DNA of 64,000 bases from Archaeoglobaceae archaeon (GCA_026986375.1 JALSOQ010000005.1:62001-126000), one strand, 5' to 3'. Shown: positions 31,622 to 40,172, counted from the first letter of the stretch. Notes: generated by a model not told the origin, from the letters alone. A program made the numbers and translations.

Positions 31622-32584
31622 TCACTTCGAATCTACCTCCTTCTCATTTTCTTCAAGATCTAATCCGAGAATGATCTTCTTATCCTGAATAGCTGACAGA
31701 ACTTTCCTTGCCGTTCTCTCCCTCTCTGCCTCGATGTGAACGAACAGCTTCCCAATCTTCTCGACCTTCTCAAGGTTGTCTTCGAACATTTTGTCGAATC
31801 TCTCCTTAATCGGAACGATAGCATCTTCAGCGAACTTCCAGCCGGTCATCAGATACTCCTTCAGAACCTTGTTCTCCTTCCTGAGTGTATCGATGGCCTT
31901 CTGCTGTCTCTCGACGAGGATCTCACCTAGGCTGTCAACCTCCCACTCGTAGAAATCGACATCAACCACTCCTTTAGCCGTTTCAACCTTCTCAACCCAA
32001 GTAGGCTTATCCGGAGGATAACCTGCAATAACCCAAACGTTGCCGAAGCTCAGACGAGCATGCTTGGGGATGAAGTGCTTCTCTCCGTTCCATTGTGAAT
32101 TATACAAACCTTGATAAACGATGTAGCCGTATTCGGTCTCGATGATCATCGGCCTAATTGTTTTTGGTTCGGGCAGAAACGGTATCTTTATACCTATCAA
32201 GGGCTTAACCCTAACGTAAAGCTTCTTATCTGGGTTTCTCGCCAATATTATTGTAATAGTCCTCGCTTTAGCCGATTCGATTGCCATAAGCTTCATGAAG
32301 CCGATAAACGCTATGATACAGATTATCTCGTAGCAGTTGAAGTAGGGCTTAGACAGTTCCGTGTGAACGGTTACTAAAGCTCTACCGAGCATCTCAAAGC
32401 CTTTAGCGGTATATTGTGGGTTTACGAGGAAGAAAACGGTAATCATAAACAAGACCGTACAAACTCCGTAAATAAAGGTAGCATGTCTCTGGATCCATTT
32501 AGCAACCCTACTAACTCTACTTTCTTCCCTGATACGGGCTTCAAGTTCCTGCTTGATGTCCTCGCCTATCATTTCTCCCGCCAT
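31622..32584 (-). CDS. two-helix membrane protein with cytoplasmic or surface domain
   Basis: A 320-residue protein. Two transmembrane segments (FIYGVCTVLFMITVFFLV and CYEIICIIAFIGFMKLMA) lie within residues 30-110. A beta-rich domain (YVRVKPLIGIKIPFLPEPK, then GYIVYQGLYNSQW) and a C-terminal coiled-coil region with KEYLMTGWKFAEDAIVPIKE follow. The ATG abuts the TAA that follows the upstream gene's TAG. A virion membrane protein is likely but unproven. Confidence 0.7.
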   Translation of the reverse strand: MAGEMIGEDIKQELEARIREESRVSRVAKWIQRHATFIYGVCTVLFMITVFFLVNPQYTAKGFEMLGRALVTVHTELSKPYFNCYEIICIIAFIGFMKLMAIESAKARTITIILARNPDKKLYVRVKPLIGIKIPFLPEPKTIRPMIIETEYGYIVYQGLYNSQWNGEKHFIPKHARLSFGNVWVIAGYPPDKPTWVEKVETAKGVVDVDFYEWEVDSLGEILVERQQKAIDTLRKENKVLKEYLMTGWKFAEDAIVPIKERFDKMFEDNLEKVEKIGKLFVHIEAERERTARKVLSAIQDKKIILGLDLEENEKEVDSK

Positions 32585-32593
32585 TTAGACCAC

Positions 32594-33826
32594 CTACGCC
32601 TTAAATTCGAGCGTAACACTCTTTATGATAAAATCCACAGAAACGATTATCTCTCCGTTCATCAGAGCATTCCACATCTCATTCCAGTTAAATTCCACAC
32701 CCTCCACATCTCCAAGCGACCAGCTCGCCGCGACCACGTATGCGTCTACGGCTTCGTCGTAACGCTCCGCAAACAGCTTAGCCCAGAATCCGCCGGGAAT
32801 ATCGAAGTTGAAGTAGCTCGGCTTTATCATGTCGGGAGTAATAAGATCAACATATTCCCTCGATTTCTCGGCTAACTTCTCCACGAAAAACAGAATCCGC
32901 CTATACTTTTCCGCATGCCAGTTAACTACGACGTGCGGTTCGGATTCCCAGACCAGTAGAGCATCTAAAGCCTCGTTGAGCTCAAGAGGACAGCCGGCCT
33001 GAATCCACTTACTCAGGCTTATTCCGGCTCTGATCGTCACGAACCACTTGACATCGGCAGATGGTGCTTCAATGCGAAAGTGTTGCAACTCTTTTATCAA
33101 ACCGAAGAACGATTCGCGCAGAAGTTCGGTGAACTCAACGGGCTCGTCCTTAGTCAATTTAGCTTTATACGTTTCACCCGACAGGATTGCGAATTTGCCG
33201 GTCTGAGGTTGGATCACTTCTTCGAGCGGGATGTCCTTCGGATACGTCAGGGTAACGACCGCCGAACCGTTGTCGATTCTATCAACGATTAAGGTAGCTC
33301 CGACTCCATGTATGTTTAAGTCGATTGACTGCCCGGGATTAAGTGTTACAATTTTACGTCCTATTTCGAGTGTTAAAAACGACTTTCCGATCTTTTTGAC
33401 GGATAAAACACCGTTTAAAACGTTTAAGCCGTTCGTGGAAAGTCTTAGAAAGGAACCGTATTTGTAAACCGCTTTAAGCGTCGATTCGGCACTTGCACTG
33501 TCGTTCACGATTATCCGAATCTTGTAGGCTCCAGCCCTCGTAATTATGCTACCCGGCACTTCGGCGTAAAAAACGTGAAGAGAGAAGTTGTAGATCATAT
33601 CTCCCATTCCAACGACCTTTCCGTCGGGATCGTAGAGGTAGTATTCAGCAGTTCCACCGCAGAACGGAACTCCGTTCTCCCCACCGACCGCAACTATCAA
33701 TATGTTCGTCGGCTTACTGTTCAGCTCTACCATACTCGGAATTACAAGCGGAATGACCTTCAAAGCCTAAACCGGATAGATTAACGCTAAAACGCACAAA
33801 CTAAGCATTAATAACTTAAACTTCAT
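32594..33826 (-). CDS. secreted late protein with an in-frame UAG in its signal peptide
   Basis: The ATG at 33826 follows GGAGGTGG and encodes a classic signal peptide (KFKLLMLSLCVLALIYPV). UAG follows at 33767-33769, and the same frame then continues for 390 codons (ALKVIPLVIPSMVEL). The mature part is beta-rich with a helical C-terminal region (GGFWAKLFAERYDEAVDAYVV). The frame ends UAG at 32594, with GTG GTC TAA right after. The internal frame alone would start at TTG and lose secretion. It is probably a surface or virion protein. Confidence 0.7.
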
Positions 33827-34547
33827 CCAACCACCTCCTGAGCATGTAAATCACCGTAGCGAAGAATCCCAAGCCGAATGCAATGGGCATAAGCTTCAGC
33901 TTGGGAGATATCGTCAGATAACCTACTACATCGTCTATATACACTATAAAACCCGCCATGAACAGCGGATCGGTGAATTTTGTTCTAACGCCTAAAAAAG
34001 TCGCAATTAGACCAGCATACATCATAGCCAAACCGTACCAAATATGGCTAACCCCGAAAATAGATACGGCTATAAGAGCTCCGATTAACGCAGCTCCGAA
34101 ACTCAGCAGTATTTCGTAATAATGCGTAAATCTGTCGAGGTGAATGTCTATCGCTAAAATAAGTCCAATCAGAAAACAGCCGATTGCAAAACCCATCATC
34201 CCCTCGAAAACGATCGGTTGCGCGAAGTAGTTCAGCATGGAGGATATTATCAGACATCCGCCCGTCCACATGAACAGAGGTCTGAAAAAAGTGTCCCTAA
34301 GGGCTGTAAAATAGGTTATAATTGAAATAATCAAGAATATGATACCCACCCATACTGCCCTGTAGTAGTCCGTCGCCCAGTTAACTAGCAACATGAATAT
34401 TGCAGAGGCGACCGCTATAGCTCCCTCGGCGTACTCACCTTCTCTAATCTTAAAATCCCCGTATAAGCCTACGAGTATAAACGTGACAACGCTCCAAATC
34501 GGAATTCCTTGAGATGTGGCGTGAACTAGCGCAGGGTTGTATGCCAT
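33816..34547 (-). CDS. polytopic membrane protein
   Basis: A 243-residue protein, nearly all hydrophobic, with about eight transmembrane segments (WSVVTFILVGLYG, GAIAVASAIFMLLVNWA, AVWVGIIFLIISIITYF, and others). I recognise no transporter motif. The ATG abuts the upstream TAA. Its 3' end overlaps the signal peptide of the next gene, which has a ribosome site inside it. Confidence 0.75.
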   Translation of the reverse strand: MAYNPALVHATSQGIPIWSVVTFILVGLYGDFKIREGEYAEGAIAVASAIFMLLVNWATDYYRAVWVGIIFLIISIITYFTALRDTFFRPLFMWTGGCLIISSMLNYFAQPIVFEGMMGFAIGCFLIGLILAIDIHLDRFTHYYEILLSFGAALIGALIAVSIFGVSHIWYGLAMMYAGLIATFLGVRTKFTDPLFMAGFIVYIDDVVGYLTISPKLKLMPIAFGLGFFATVIYMLRRWLDEV

Positions 34548-34904
34548 TTATCCACCTCCCAAAGCGTTCGCAATTGCCGTCGGCGAGAGAAATCCGCTGT
34601 AATAGGCTATCAGGAGGATGAATAGAGCTATGAAGAACGTTTTAACCCATGCGTTGAACGCGTAGGCGATTATAATTGAGTCAAAAAACAGTAAAACCGT
34701 AAATACGTTAATACACGAAAAATCTCCGAACTTGATCAGCGTAATCTTGAGAAAATCGAGATAAAGGTTTGGAACAACTATTAAGGGAGCTATAGATGAA
34801 ATCATACACAGGATGGCGGCGTATTCCCAACTGCTGTACATCCCCGTCGCAACGATTATAGTAATGTAAACGGCGATAACTATCCAGGCAATTTCAGTCA
34901 GCAT
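34548..34904 (-). CDS. small polytopic membrane protein
   Basis: A 118-residue protein with about four transmembrane helices (IAWIVIAVYITIIVATG, AAILCMISSIAPLIVV, FTVLLFFDSIIIAYAF, FIALFILLIAYYSGFL). It ends ANALGGG. Start and stop overlap or abut the neighbours, which supports expression in the late operon. The family is unknown. Confidence 0.7.
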   Translation of the reverse strand: MLTEIAWIVIAVYITIIVATGMYSSWEYAAILCMISSIAPLIVVPNLYLDFLKITLIKFGDFSCINVFTVLLFFDSIIIAYAFNAWVKTFFIALFILLIAYYSGFLSPTAIANALGGG

Positions 34905-35043
34905 ACTTCGCCACCACCCTCGCTACGGCGGATATGAAAATAGCAGAGGTTACACTCGCTATTACGTTCTTCAGCCCGTTAACGGCAAGCATTATGACCA
35001 AGCTGATAGCAAGGAGAAACAGGAACCACCTCAATCCAACCAC
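34894..35043 (-). CDS. 49-residue membrane microprotein
   Basis: A frame from GTG 35043 (or TTG 35034) encodes a hydrophobic segment (FLFLLAISLVIMLAV) and a second weaker one (ASVTSAIFISAVARVV). Its stop TGA lies just after the ATG of the next gene and its start overlaps the previous gene, so it fits tightly between them. The start codon is uncertain. Confidence 0.55.
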   Translation of the reverse strand: MVGLRWFLFLLAISLVIMLAVNGLKNVIASVTSAIFISAVARVVAKYAD

Positions 35044-35288
35044 CCCAGCTCATCAGCGATGACAACGGCGGTTGCCATCGGAAAGAAGTCCAGAGGTGGA
35101 GGCAGGAAACCGTCGATGGCTGTAAGCGCCAGGGCCTTCAGGTTCCCCGTCAGCAGATAACCTACGAACGCTCCGCCAAATCCCTCTACGACATCGTTCA
35201 CCCCAGGAATGGCATCGATTATATCGAGCACATCATATACGATGGCGATCAGTAGCCTGATGGGGAAGGGCAAATTAGATAAAAGCAT
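35031..35288 (-). CDS. small membrane protein, Gly/Pro-rich
   Basis: Eighty-five residues from ATG 35288, behind GGGTGGTCGG. Hydrophobic segments (FPIRLLIAIVYDVLDII and FGGAFVGYLLTG) and a LPPPLDFFPMATAVVIAD segment suggest two to three membrane helices. The start lies within the extended reading frame of the protease gene. I recognise no family; holin-like or virion membrane protein are options. Confidence 0.6.
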   Translation of the reverse strand: MLLSNLPFPIRLLIAIVYDVLDIIDAIPGVNDVVEGFGGAFVGYLLTGNLKALALTAIDGFLPPPLDFFPMATAVVIADELGWLD

Positions 35289-36745
35289 TCCGACCACCCG
35301 AAGATCTTTCCGAACCAAGAGAGGATACTGAACATTCTCTCCTTAGGAAGCTTATTTACGGCAGCGTATGCGTCAACTATCCCGGCCCCTTCCCAAGTTC
35401 TCGGCTGGAGCGGATCGTCTCTGGCAGTTGCTTCGAGTAGCTCCTTTATTCTCTCGGGCTAATCCTTCAAATCGGGATCCTTCTCCAGAATTAGAGCTAT
35501 CACACCAGCGACGTGAGGTGTAGCCATGGATGTCCCGCTCATCGCTATTAACCCGTTAGTGTTTGCTCTTGCTGAAAGAATGCGTACACCCGGCGCCGCT
35601 ATATCGGGCTTAACGTCCCTTATGTTGCCGGGACCCTTACCGCTGAACGACGCAACCTTTCCGTTCTTATCCACGGCCGCAACCGTTATAGCGTACGTTG
35701 CAAGTCCAGGACTATCTATTACTACGAATTCGTTACCCGCCGCAACGACAACAGGTATATGCTTCTTCTTGACGAGCCAGTCGACCTTTCGACAGACAGG
35801 ATCGCTCGGATTGCCGAAGGGCGTTCCGAGGGACATCGAGACCACAATAGGTATATCTGGATGTTCGTCGTGCCACTTAGCAACGTAATCAAGACCCATC
35901 AGAACGTTAGAAATTGAGCCCGCACCATTCTTGTCTAAGACCTTGACGTTCAGAATTTTGGCATTCGGAGCTACGCCGCTGACCCATACCTTCCTGCCGT
36001 TGTAATACGTCAGAACGGGCGTTCCGGCCGCGATTGCTGCGCAGTGCGTGCCATGGCCATTGTAGTCGTGCGGATCCTCGCCCGTTACGAAGCTAATGGA
36101 TTCGATAACCTTGCCCTTAAGCATTGGGTGGTTTTCGTCAACTCCTGTATCGAGTACCGCTATCACCACACCTCTTCCGGTTATGTTCTCCTCCCAGACT
36201 TCGTCCGCCGAGATTTGCCTGATGTTCCAGTTTACATTCTCGATTACGCGTTTATCGATTGATGCCGTTAAGTTCAAAATGCTGTAAGTTTCTCCCGTAA
36301 AGGGTGTTACTTTGACCTTGAAGTCTACGTAAACCGCGACTACTCCGAAATTCTTCGCTTCTCCTTCTATGAACGATTTTAGCTTCGCTGTTTTGCAGTG
36401 TTTTATTACGACTGCGTTAATGCCCTCGTCTACGTAAGCAACGCTACCGCCGATCGCTTCGGCAATCCTGTTAACCACATCTCGGGAAGGCAACTCCTTG
36501 AACTGAATTATTACACCGAGATCGTCTACACTCCCGTTGGTTATCAGCTCCCAAGATCTGCTATCGACGTAAACCCCATTTACATTTACGTAATAGTCCT
36601 TGTAATTTTGAATGTAATAAGTTACATCGTCATGATGAAATAGGCTGAACAGTCTCTCAAATAAGTTCGGGAATTGAAAGCCGAACGCCGGCTGAATAGC
36701 TGTAAACAAAACAAGGAAAATTAAAAAATAGGAAAAAAGTCTCAT
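35249..36745 (-). CDS. secreted subtilisin-like serine protease with an in-frame UAG
   Basis: The signal peptide is LFSYFLIFLVLFTAIQPAFG. A propeptide leads to the S8 domain with the triad Asp in AVLDTGVD, His in NGHGTHCAA and Ser in GTSMATPHVAG, and the oxyanion Asn in VVAAGNE. UAG at 35459-35461 stops the first frame at residue 428. The next 69 codons in the same frame carry the family's C-terminal end, ERIKELLEATARD and GAGIVDAYAAVN. Readthrough would give 498 residues. It may process virion proteins or attack host surface layers. Confidence 0.82.
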
Positions 36746-37992
36746 GTTTTGCCCTCCGTTCCCTGTAGTATTGCATCCCAGTTTACACTTTTCAGCGTTA
36801 AGTCTCCTCTAAACTCTAGATCCGATACTGTAGCTGCGCTCCTGAACTTTAGCTGGTAATCCTTAGGATATACTAACCTTGCAATCCCTCGCCAGACTTC
36901 CCAACCCCATCCAAAACGTGCCTTATTCCCGAACCACCTGCCGAACAGATCGAGTGTCTTGTCTATCTTTACGTTCCTGCCGAATATGTTACCTTCAAAC
37001 ACTTTCTCGTCGGTTGAGATGAAGTTAAACCACGTAGTTCTCTTAATCACGGTGACCTTACCGCTATATCCCCTTCCCCAGCCTTCCTTCCAGCATCTCG
37101 GATTTTTAGCGGGGATTATGTAGTAATCTTCAGCTTTAATCCAGCTGAACGGACTCTTGTCCCACAGGATCACAACCCTGTATCTGTTACGATCTTTGAG
37201 CCATGTAGTTCTTACAACTTTATTCCCGCTCACAGTCACGTTGTCTTCATCACCACCCAGTATTCCTGGATTTCTCGAATAGAACTTGACCTCCGTAAGT
37301 CCCGTATCCTTGTCGCTCTTTATGAACATCCAGTCCGTTGCGATCCCGTCACCGTCTAAATCCACTTTCCTGTAAATTAACCCGGTTGTATTATCTCTGC
37401 TGAGGTTAACAAGGCTGCCGCCCATGATCAAAACTGCTCCTCTGTCGTTGACTGTGTCTATCTTTAAACTCAAGCTTCCGATCTTAATCTCATCTCCTTC
37501 CTTGCACCACGTCGTAACCCAGTACGGGTCGCTGATGTATACATCTACGTCAAGTCTACCCTCATCGAGGATTTGACCAGTGTTGGAATTAGTCGCTATG
37601 GCATGCACTCTCATCGTATATTCTCCCGGTCTTGCGGAGGTGTTTATGGTAACCTTATATTGACCTGGATTTGACGGATCCTCTACTGCGACGAATACGT
37701 CAGGATTCCCGTCTCCCGTTACATCTACAACTTGGTCACCGATCATGAACTGAACCGTAACGCTTATGGATGTGTTCGCGGGATCTGGAAACGCTGAAGC
37801 GTTGAAAGGTTTACCGTCTGGTGTAGTTATTATAAGTGTCAGATTTGCGGGATGCCCGTTGATAATCTCATCTCCGAATTCCGTGGGAACTACCGTATTC
37901 CGATCGAATCTGTAACCTATCGTCGCTGCATTAACCGTAGGTAGTATGGCTAATAGCACGATTAAACCCGCGAGCAACCACATCCCCCTCAA
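36742..37992 (-). CDS. secreted beta-rich protein, spike candidate
   Basis: A 416-residue protein. The signal peptide is WLLAGLIVLLAILPTVNA. Beta-sandwich-like repeats follow, with GDGNPDVFVAVEDPSNPGQYKV and DLDGDGIATDWMFI resembling Ca-binding Asp-rich loops. Many Asn-x-Thr/Ser sites suggest glycosylation. Trp-rich C-terminal parts (WFGNKARFGWGWEVWRG) may form a receptor or membrane contact. TTG is the best-spaced start behind GGAGGTG. It overlaps the protease start by four bases (ATGA). Confidence 0.7.
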   Translation of the reverse strand: MRGMWLLAGLIVLLAILPTVNAATIGYRFDRNTVVPTEFGDEIINGHPANLTLIITTPDGKPFNASAFPDPANTSISVTVQFMIGDQVVDVTGDGNPDVFVAVEDPSNPGQYKVTINTSARPGEYTMRVHAIATNSNTGQILDEGRLDVDVYISDPYWVTTWCKEGDEIKIGSLSLKIDTVNDRGAVLIMGGSLVNLSRDNTTGLIYRKVDLDGDGIATDWMFIKSDKDTGLTEVKFYSRNPGILGGDEDNVTVSGNKVVRTTWLKDRNRYRVVILWDKSPFSWIKAEDYYIIPAKNPRCWKEGWGRGYSGKVTVIKRTTWFNFISTDEKVFEGNIFGRNVKIDKTLDLFGRWFGNKARFGWGWEVWRGIARLVYPKDYQLKFRSAATVSDLEFRGDLTLKSVNWDAILQGTEGKT

Positions 37993-38011
37993 TTCTCAAC
38001 ACCTCCCCGCT

Positions 38012-38080
38012 TTAACCTTTCAACAATTTATATACTACAAAAATTATTATTACAAAGATTATAAACCACCAAAAGCTCAT
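38012..38080 (-). CDS. 22-residue membrane microprotein
   Basis: ATG directly behind GGAGGTGGGGT encodes a single hydrophobic helix (SFWWFIIFVIIIFVVYKLL) with a Lys-Gly end. The strong ribosome site and position between two late genes support translation. It overlaps the 3' end of the frame from 38741 in another frame. Confidence 0.5.
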   Translation of the reverse strand: MSFWWFIIFVIIIFVVYKLLKG

Positions 38081-38741
38081 ACCCCACCTCCTCCCCTCCG
38101 ACAAGCAGGAAGTTAAGAATAGCCTCTATATGGGACTTCTTACCGCTGATTTCTCCGCTCTTATACTTCTGCAGCCCCCAATTGCCGAGAGCTTTGAGTT
38201 CCGTTGCGTTAAGGTGACCGTCCTCGAAGTATTTATCGAGTAAATTCACTAGCTAGTAAGAGGCTTGTGGAGTCATAGAAACCATGTTCGGAGTTGCTTT
38301 GCCGTCGACTTTGATGTGATCGCCAGAAATGTATATGTGCTTTAGATAATACGTGCGTTCGCTGTCCATGATCGTAAATGTAACGTCCTTTACGCCTATC
38401 TCCGCAATCTGATAATCCGTTAAGGTATAGTTAGTGAGTTCGGCAAAATAGCCGTTCAGCTTTTCTCTGACCTTTTCCATGTAGCTGGGCTCAGATGTTG
38501 GTGTCGTTCCAGACTTCTTGACGATCTCCTTATAGCGGCTGTATGGATCCTTGTGCAGAAGAGGATTGATGAACTCGTTCTTGATGTATGCGATGAGAAG
38601 CCCCGGATCCTTGAGATAATCCATCGCAAGCTTGAGCTTGCCGAAAAATCCGTGTTCCTCTCCAAGAGCGAGAGTAACGGCTATGGATGAAATCAGAAGT
38701 ATGGCAAGAAGCCAGCTTAGCGTCCTAATTCCTCTTCCCAA
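38028..38741 (-). CDS. first late protein, secreted, with an in-frame UAG
   Basis: TTG at 38741 behind GGGGGGTGG encodes a signal peptide (SWLLAILLISSIAVTLALG) and 162 residues to UAG at 38253-38255. The same frame then continues LVNLLDKYFEDGHLNATELKA for 75 codons to TAA. The second part has no ribosome site of its own. Its DGHLNATELKAL segment looks like an EF-hand/dockerin-type helix-loop. Readthrough would give a 237-residue protein. It is first in the operon, after the structured leader RNA. Confidence 0.65.
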
Positions 38742-38756
38742 CTAACCACCCCCCGA

Positions 38757-38892
38757 AAGCCGGGGAGTGCAGAGAATAGTCTCTGTCCCTCAGCCTGGAT
38801 AGACCTCATCGGGCCACTAAGGATGATCGTGATTGCCGGGCAACCATGTCGTCGCTGACCAACCCTGTCTCTCCTCCCCGGCCTTATTAAAA
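38757..38892 (-). ncRNA. structured leader RNA of the late operon, candidate riboswitch or viral RNA
   Basis: A GC-rich island in AT-rich surroundings begins about 25 bases after a TATA box. Its first bases (GCCGGGGAG, 38882-38874) pair perfectly with CTCCCCGGC (38767-38759). Inside are a CAGAGA-CTAT-TCTCTG hairpin and a TTGC-CC-GGCAA hairpin. The 3' strand can alternatively pair downstream (CCCCG-5-CGGGG, 38765-38751), covering the edge of the GGGGGGTGG ribosome site. No known family matches by eye. Confidence 0.55.
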
Positions 38893-38908
38893 TACTAAGA
38901 AGTTAAAG

Positions 38909-38922
38909 GGTATTTAAAAATC
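38909..38922 (-). promoter_or_regulatory. TATA box of the leftward late operon
   Basis: On the minus strand ATTTTTAAATACCC precedes the structured leader by about 25 bases. A second AT-rich box (TATTTTAATA) lies closer to it. Confidence 0.5.
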
Positions 38923-38937
38923 GTAATTTTGTTAAAA

Positions 38938-39141
38938 TCATTTGATTCTAATTTCAACGATTATTCCAAGCTTTTTCAAATGACCGATAGCTATTAGCAG
39001 TTGTATGGACCTCATATTAAGCCTCTGAGCCGCTTCCTTAATAGTCAACCCGTTCACCTTTTTAAGCTCTTCAAATATATTTTTATTTCTTTTAAAATAT
39101 ACATATGTATCGAAACCGTGTTTAGTGGGACTAACCTGCAT
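38938..39141 (-). CDS. small helix-turn-helix regulator
   Basis: Sixty-seven residues. The HTH is FEELKKVNGLTIKEAAQRLN, then MRSIQLLIAIGHLKKLGIIVE, a winged-helix pattern. It lies between the integrase and the late promoter, so it is a natural candidate for switching the late operon. It reads leftward and ends 16 bases before the late TATA box. Confidence 0.6.
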   Translation of the reverse strand: MQVSPTKHGFDTYVYFKRNKNIFEELKKVNGLTIKEAAQRLNMRSIQLLIAIGHLKKLGIIVEIRIK

Positions 39142-39144
39142 AAG

Positions 39145-40172
39145 TCAAACCTCCCAGAGAGGGAACGTATCCACAATCCGGGCAAAATCGACAGGATGAA
39201 TGATCTCAACCTTACCCCAATACTTCATGTATTCCTCAGCTATGCAATCTGGGGTAAACTTCCTGTAAAACTCTTCAGTAATCTTGAGAGTAAGAGTTCC
39301 AAGAGCTTTTTCAAGCTCTTCGGTATCATGACCTGCAATGGCAATCCTGTAAACCTCTGGAAAACGAATCTTAGCTGAATGAATGGCAAAGAATTTTCTA
39401 AACTGTTTTAGCCTTAAAGGAGCATCTGCTTGCTCGAAAGCATATCTCAAAGCACCATAACTGAACAATTCTTCATTATCACAAACATTTAGGTAAATCT
39501 TTAGTAGCTCCTTGACTTGAGGATGCAATGGTATAACTCTTTCAATGTGGGTTTTACTCTTCGTAGATGGGAGAATAAAATAATCTTTGTTTAGATCGAT
39601 GTCCTTTCTCTCAAGCTTAGTAAGTTCCTCAGGTCTTAGCCCTGTGGAAGCTGATAAAGCAGAAGCCACAATAGCCCTTAACTTGGAGACCATATTCAGG
39701 TTAGACTCTGCTATTTTCCGTATGTGCTGATGAATATCCTCTAAGCTAACATCGAAAATACTCCCTTCATCCGCATAAGTTTTCTTAACCCTCTTCTTTC
39801 GTTTTACTTGTCTTAATAGCTTTATGAGATTGTTGTAATCCTCTCTTCTAACTTCTCCAAGCCATTCGATGAATCTCCTTGCAATATCTAAGTATTTATG
39901 TGGAAGATCCTTGCCTTGTGCAAAAGTAACAAACTTGAGAATAGCTTGCGGATTTAAATTACCTTGAGTAATTTCATAAAACTTGTTTAGTCTTTTCCTG
40001 TAGTCGTTGAGTGTGTTCGTCCGGATCTTTTGTTCATCTCTCGATACTAATTTCCCATTTTTATATTCTCCACCTAAGTAAAATAAGAATTGTCTTATGT
40101 CATCAAGATTGAACGAACTCGAGATCCCCTGCCCGTAAGGGTTCGTGGGTTCAAATCCCACCCCCGGCGTTA
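39145..40172 (-). pseudogene. int(C): catalytic part of the SSV-type tyrosine integrase, split by integration
   Basis: From the att peptide leftward, about 340 residues. The N-terminal SAM-like core-binding part starts FNLDDIRQFLFYLGG. The catalytic domain has ALSASTGLRPEELTKLERKD with the first catalytic Arg, STKSKTHIERVIPLHP, and the C-terminal region with AIAGHDTEELEKALGTL, ITEEFYRKF. In the integrated state it lacks its N-terminal third and a start. At the circular junction it joins int(N) at 22410-22632 in frame. Confidence 0.88.
40117..40172 (+). repeat. attR (3' half of tRNA-Ser)
   Basis: This 56-bp sequence is identical to attL. It retains the tRNA anticodon-to-3' region but no 5' half, so it is a remnant and not a working tRNA. 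Host sequence resumes right after it, 31 bases before trpS. Confidence 0.95.

Larger units (their letters stand above)
22354..40172. mobile_element. integrated provirus-like element in tRNA-Ser(CGA)
   Basis: The element is bounded by perfect 56-bp direct repeats (attL 22354-22409, attR 40117-40172). It is AT-richer than the host and carries an SSV-type integrase split by its own attachment site. It also holds an IS605 insertion, a toxin-antitoxin module and a long leftward operon of secreted and membrane proteins with a HerA/FtsK-like ATPase. These point to a membrane-containing archaeal virus or a conjugative plasmid-like element. No capsid or replication protein is recognisable, so the virus class is open. 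Confidence 0.9.
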
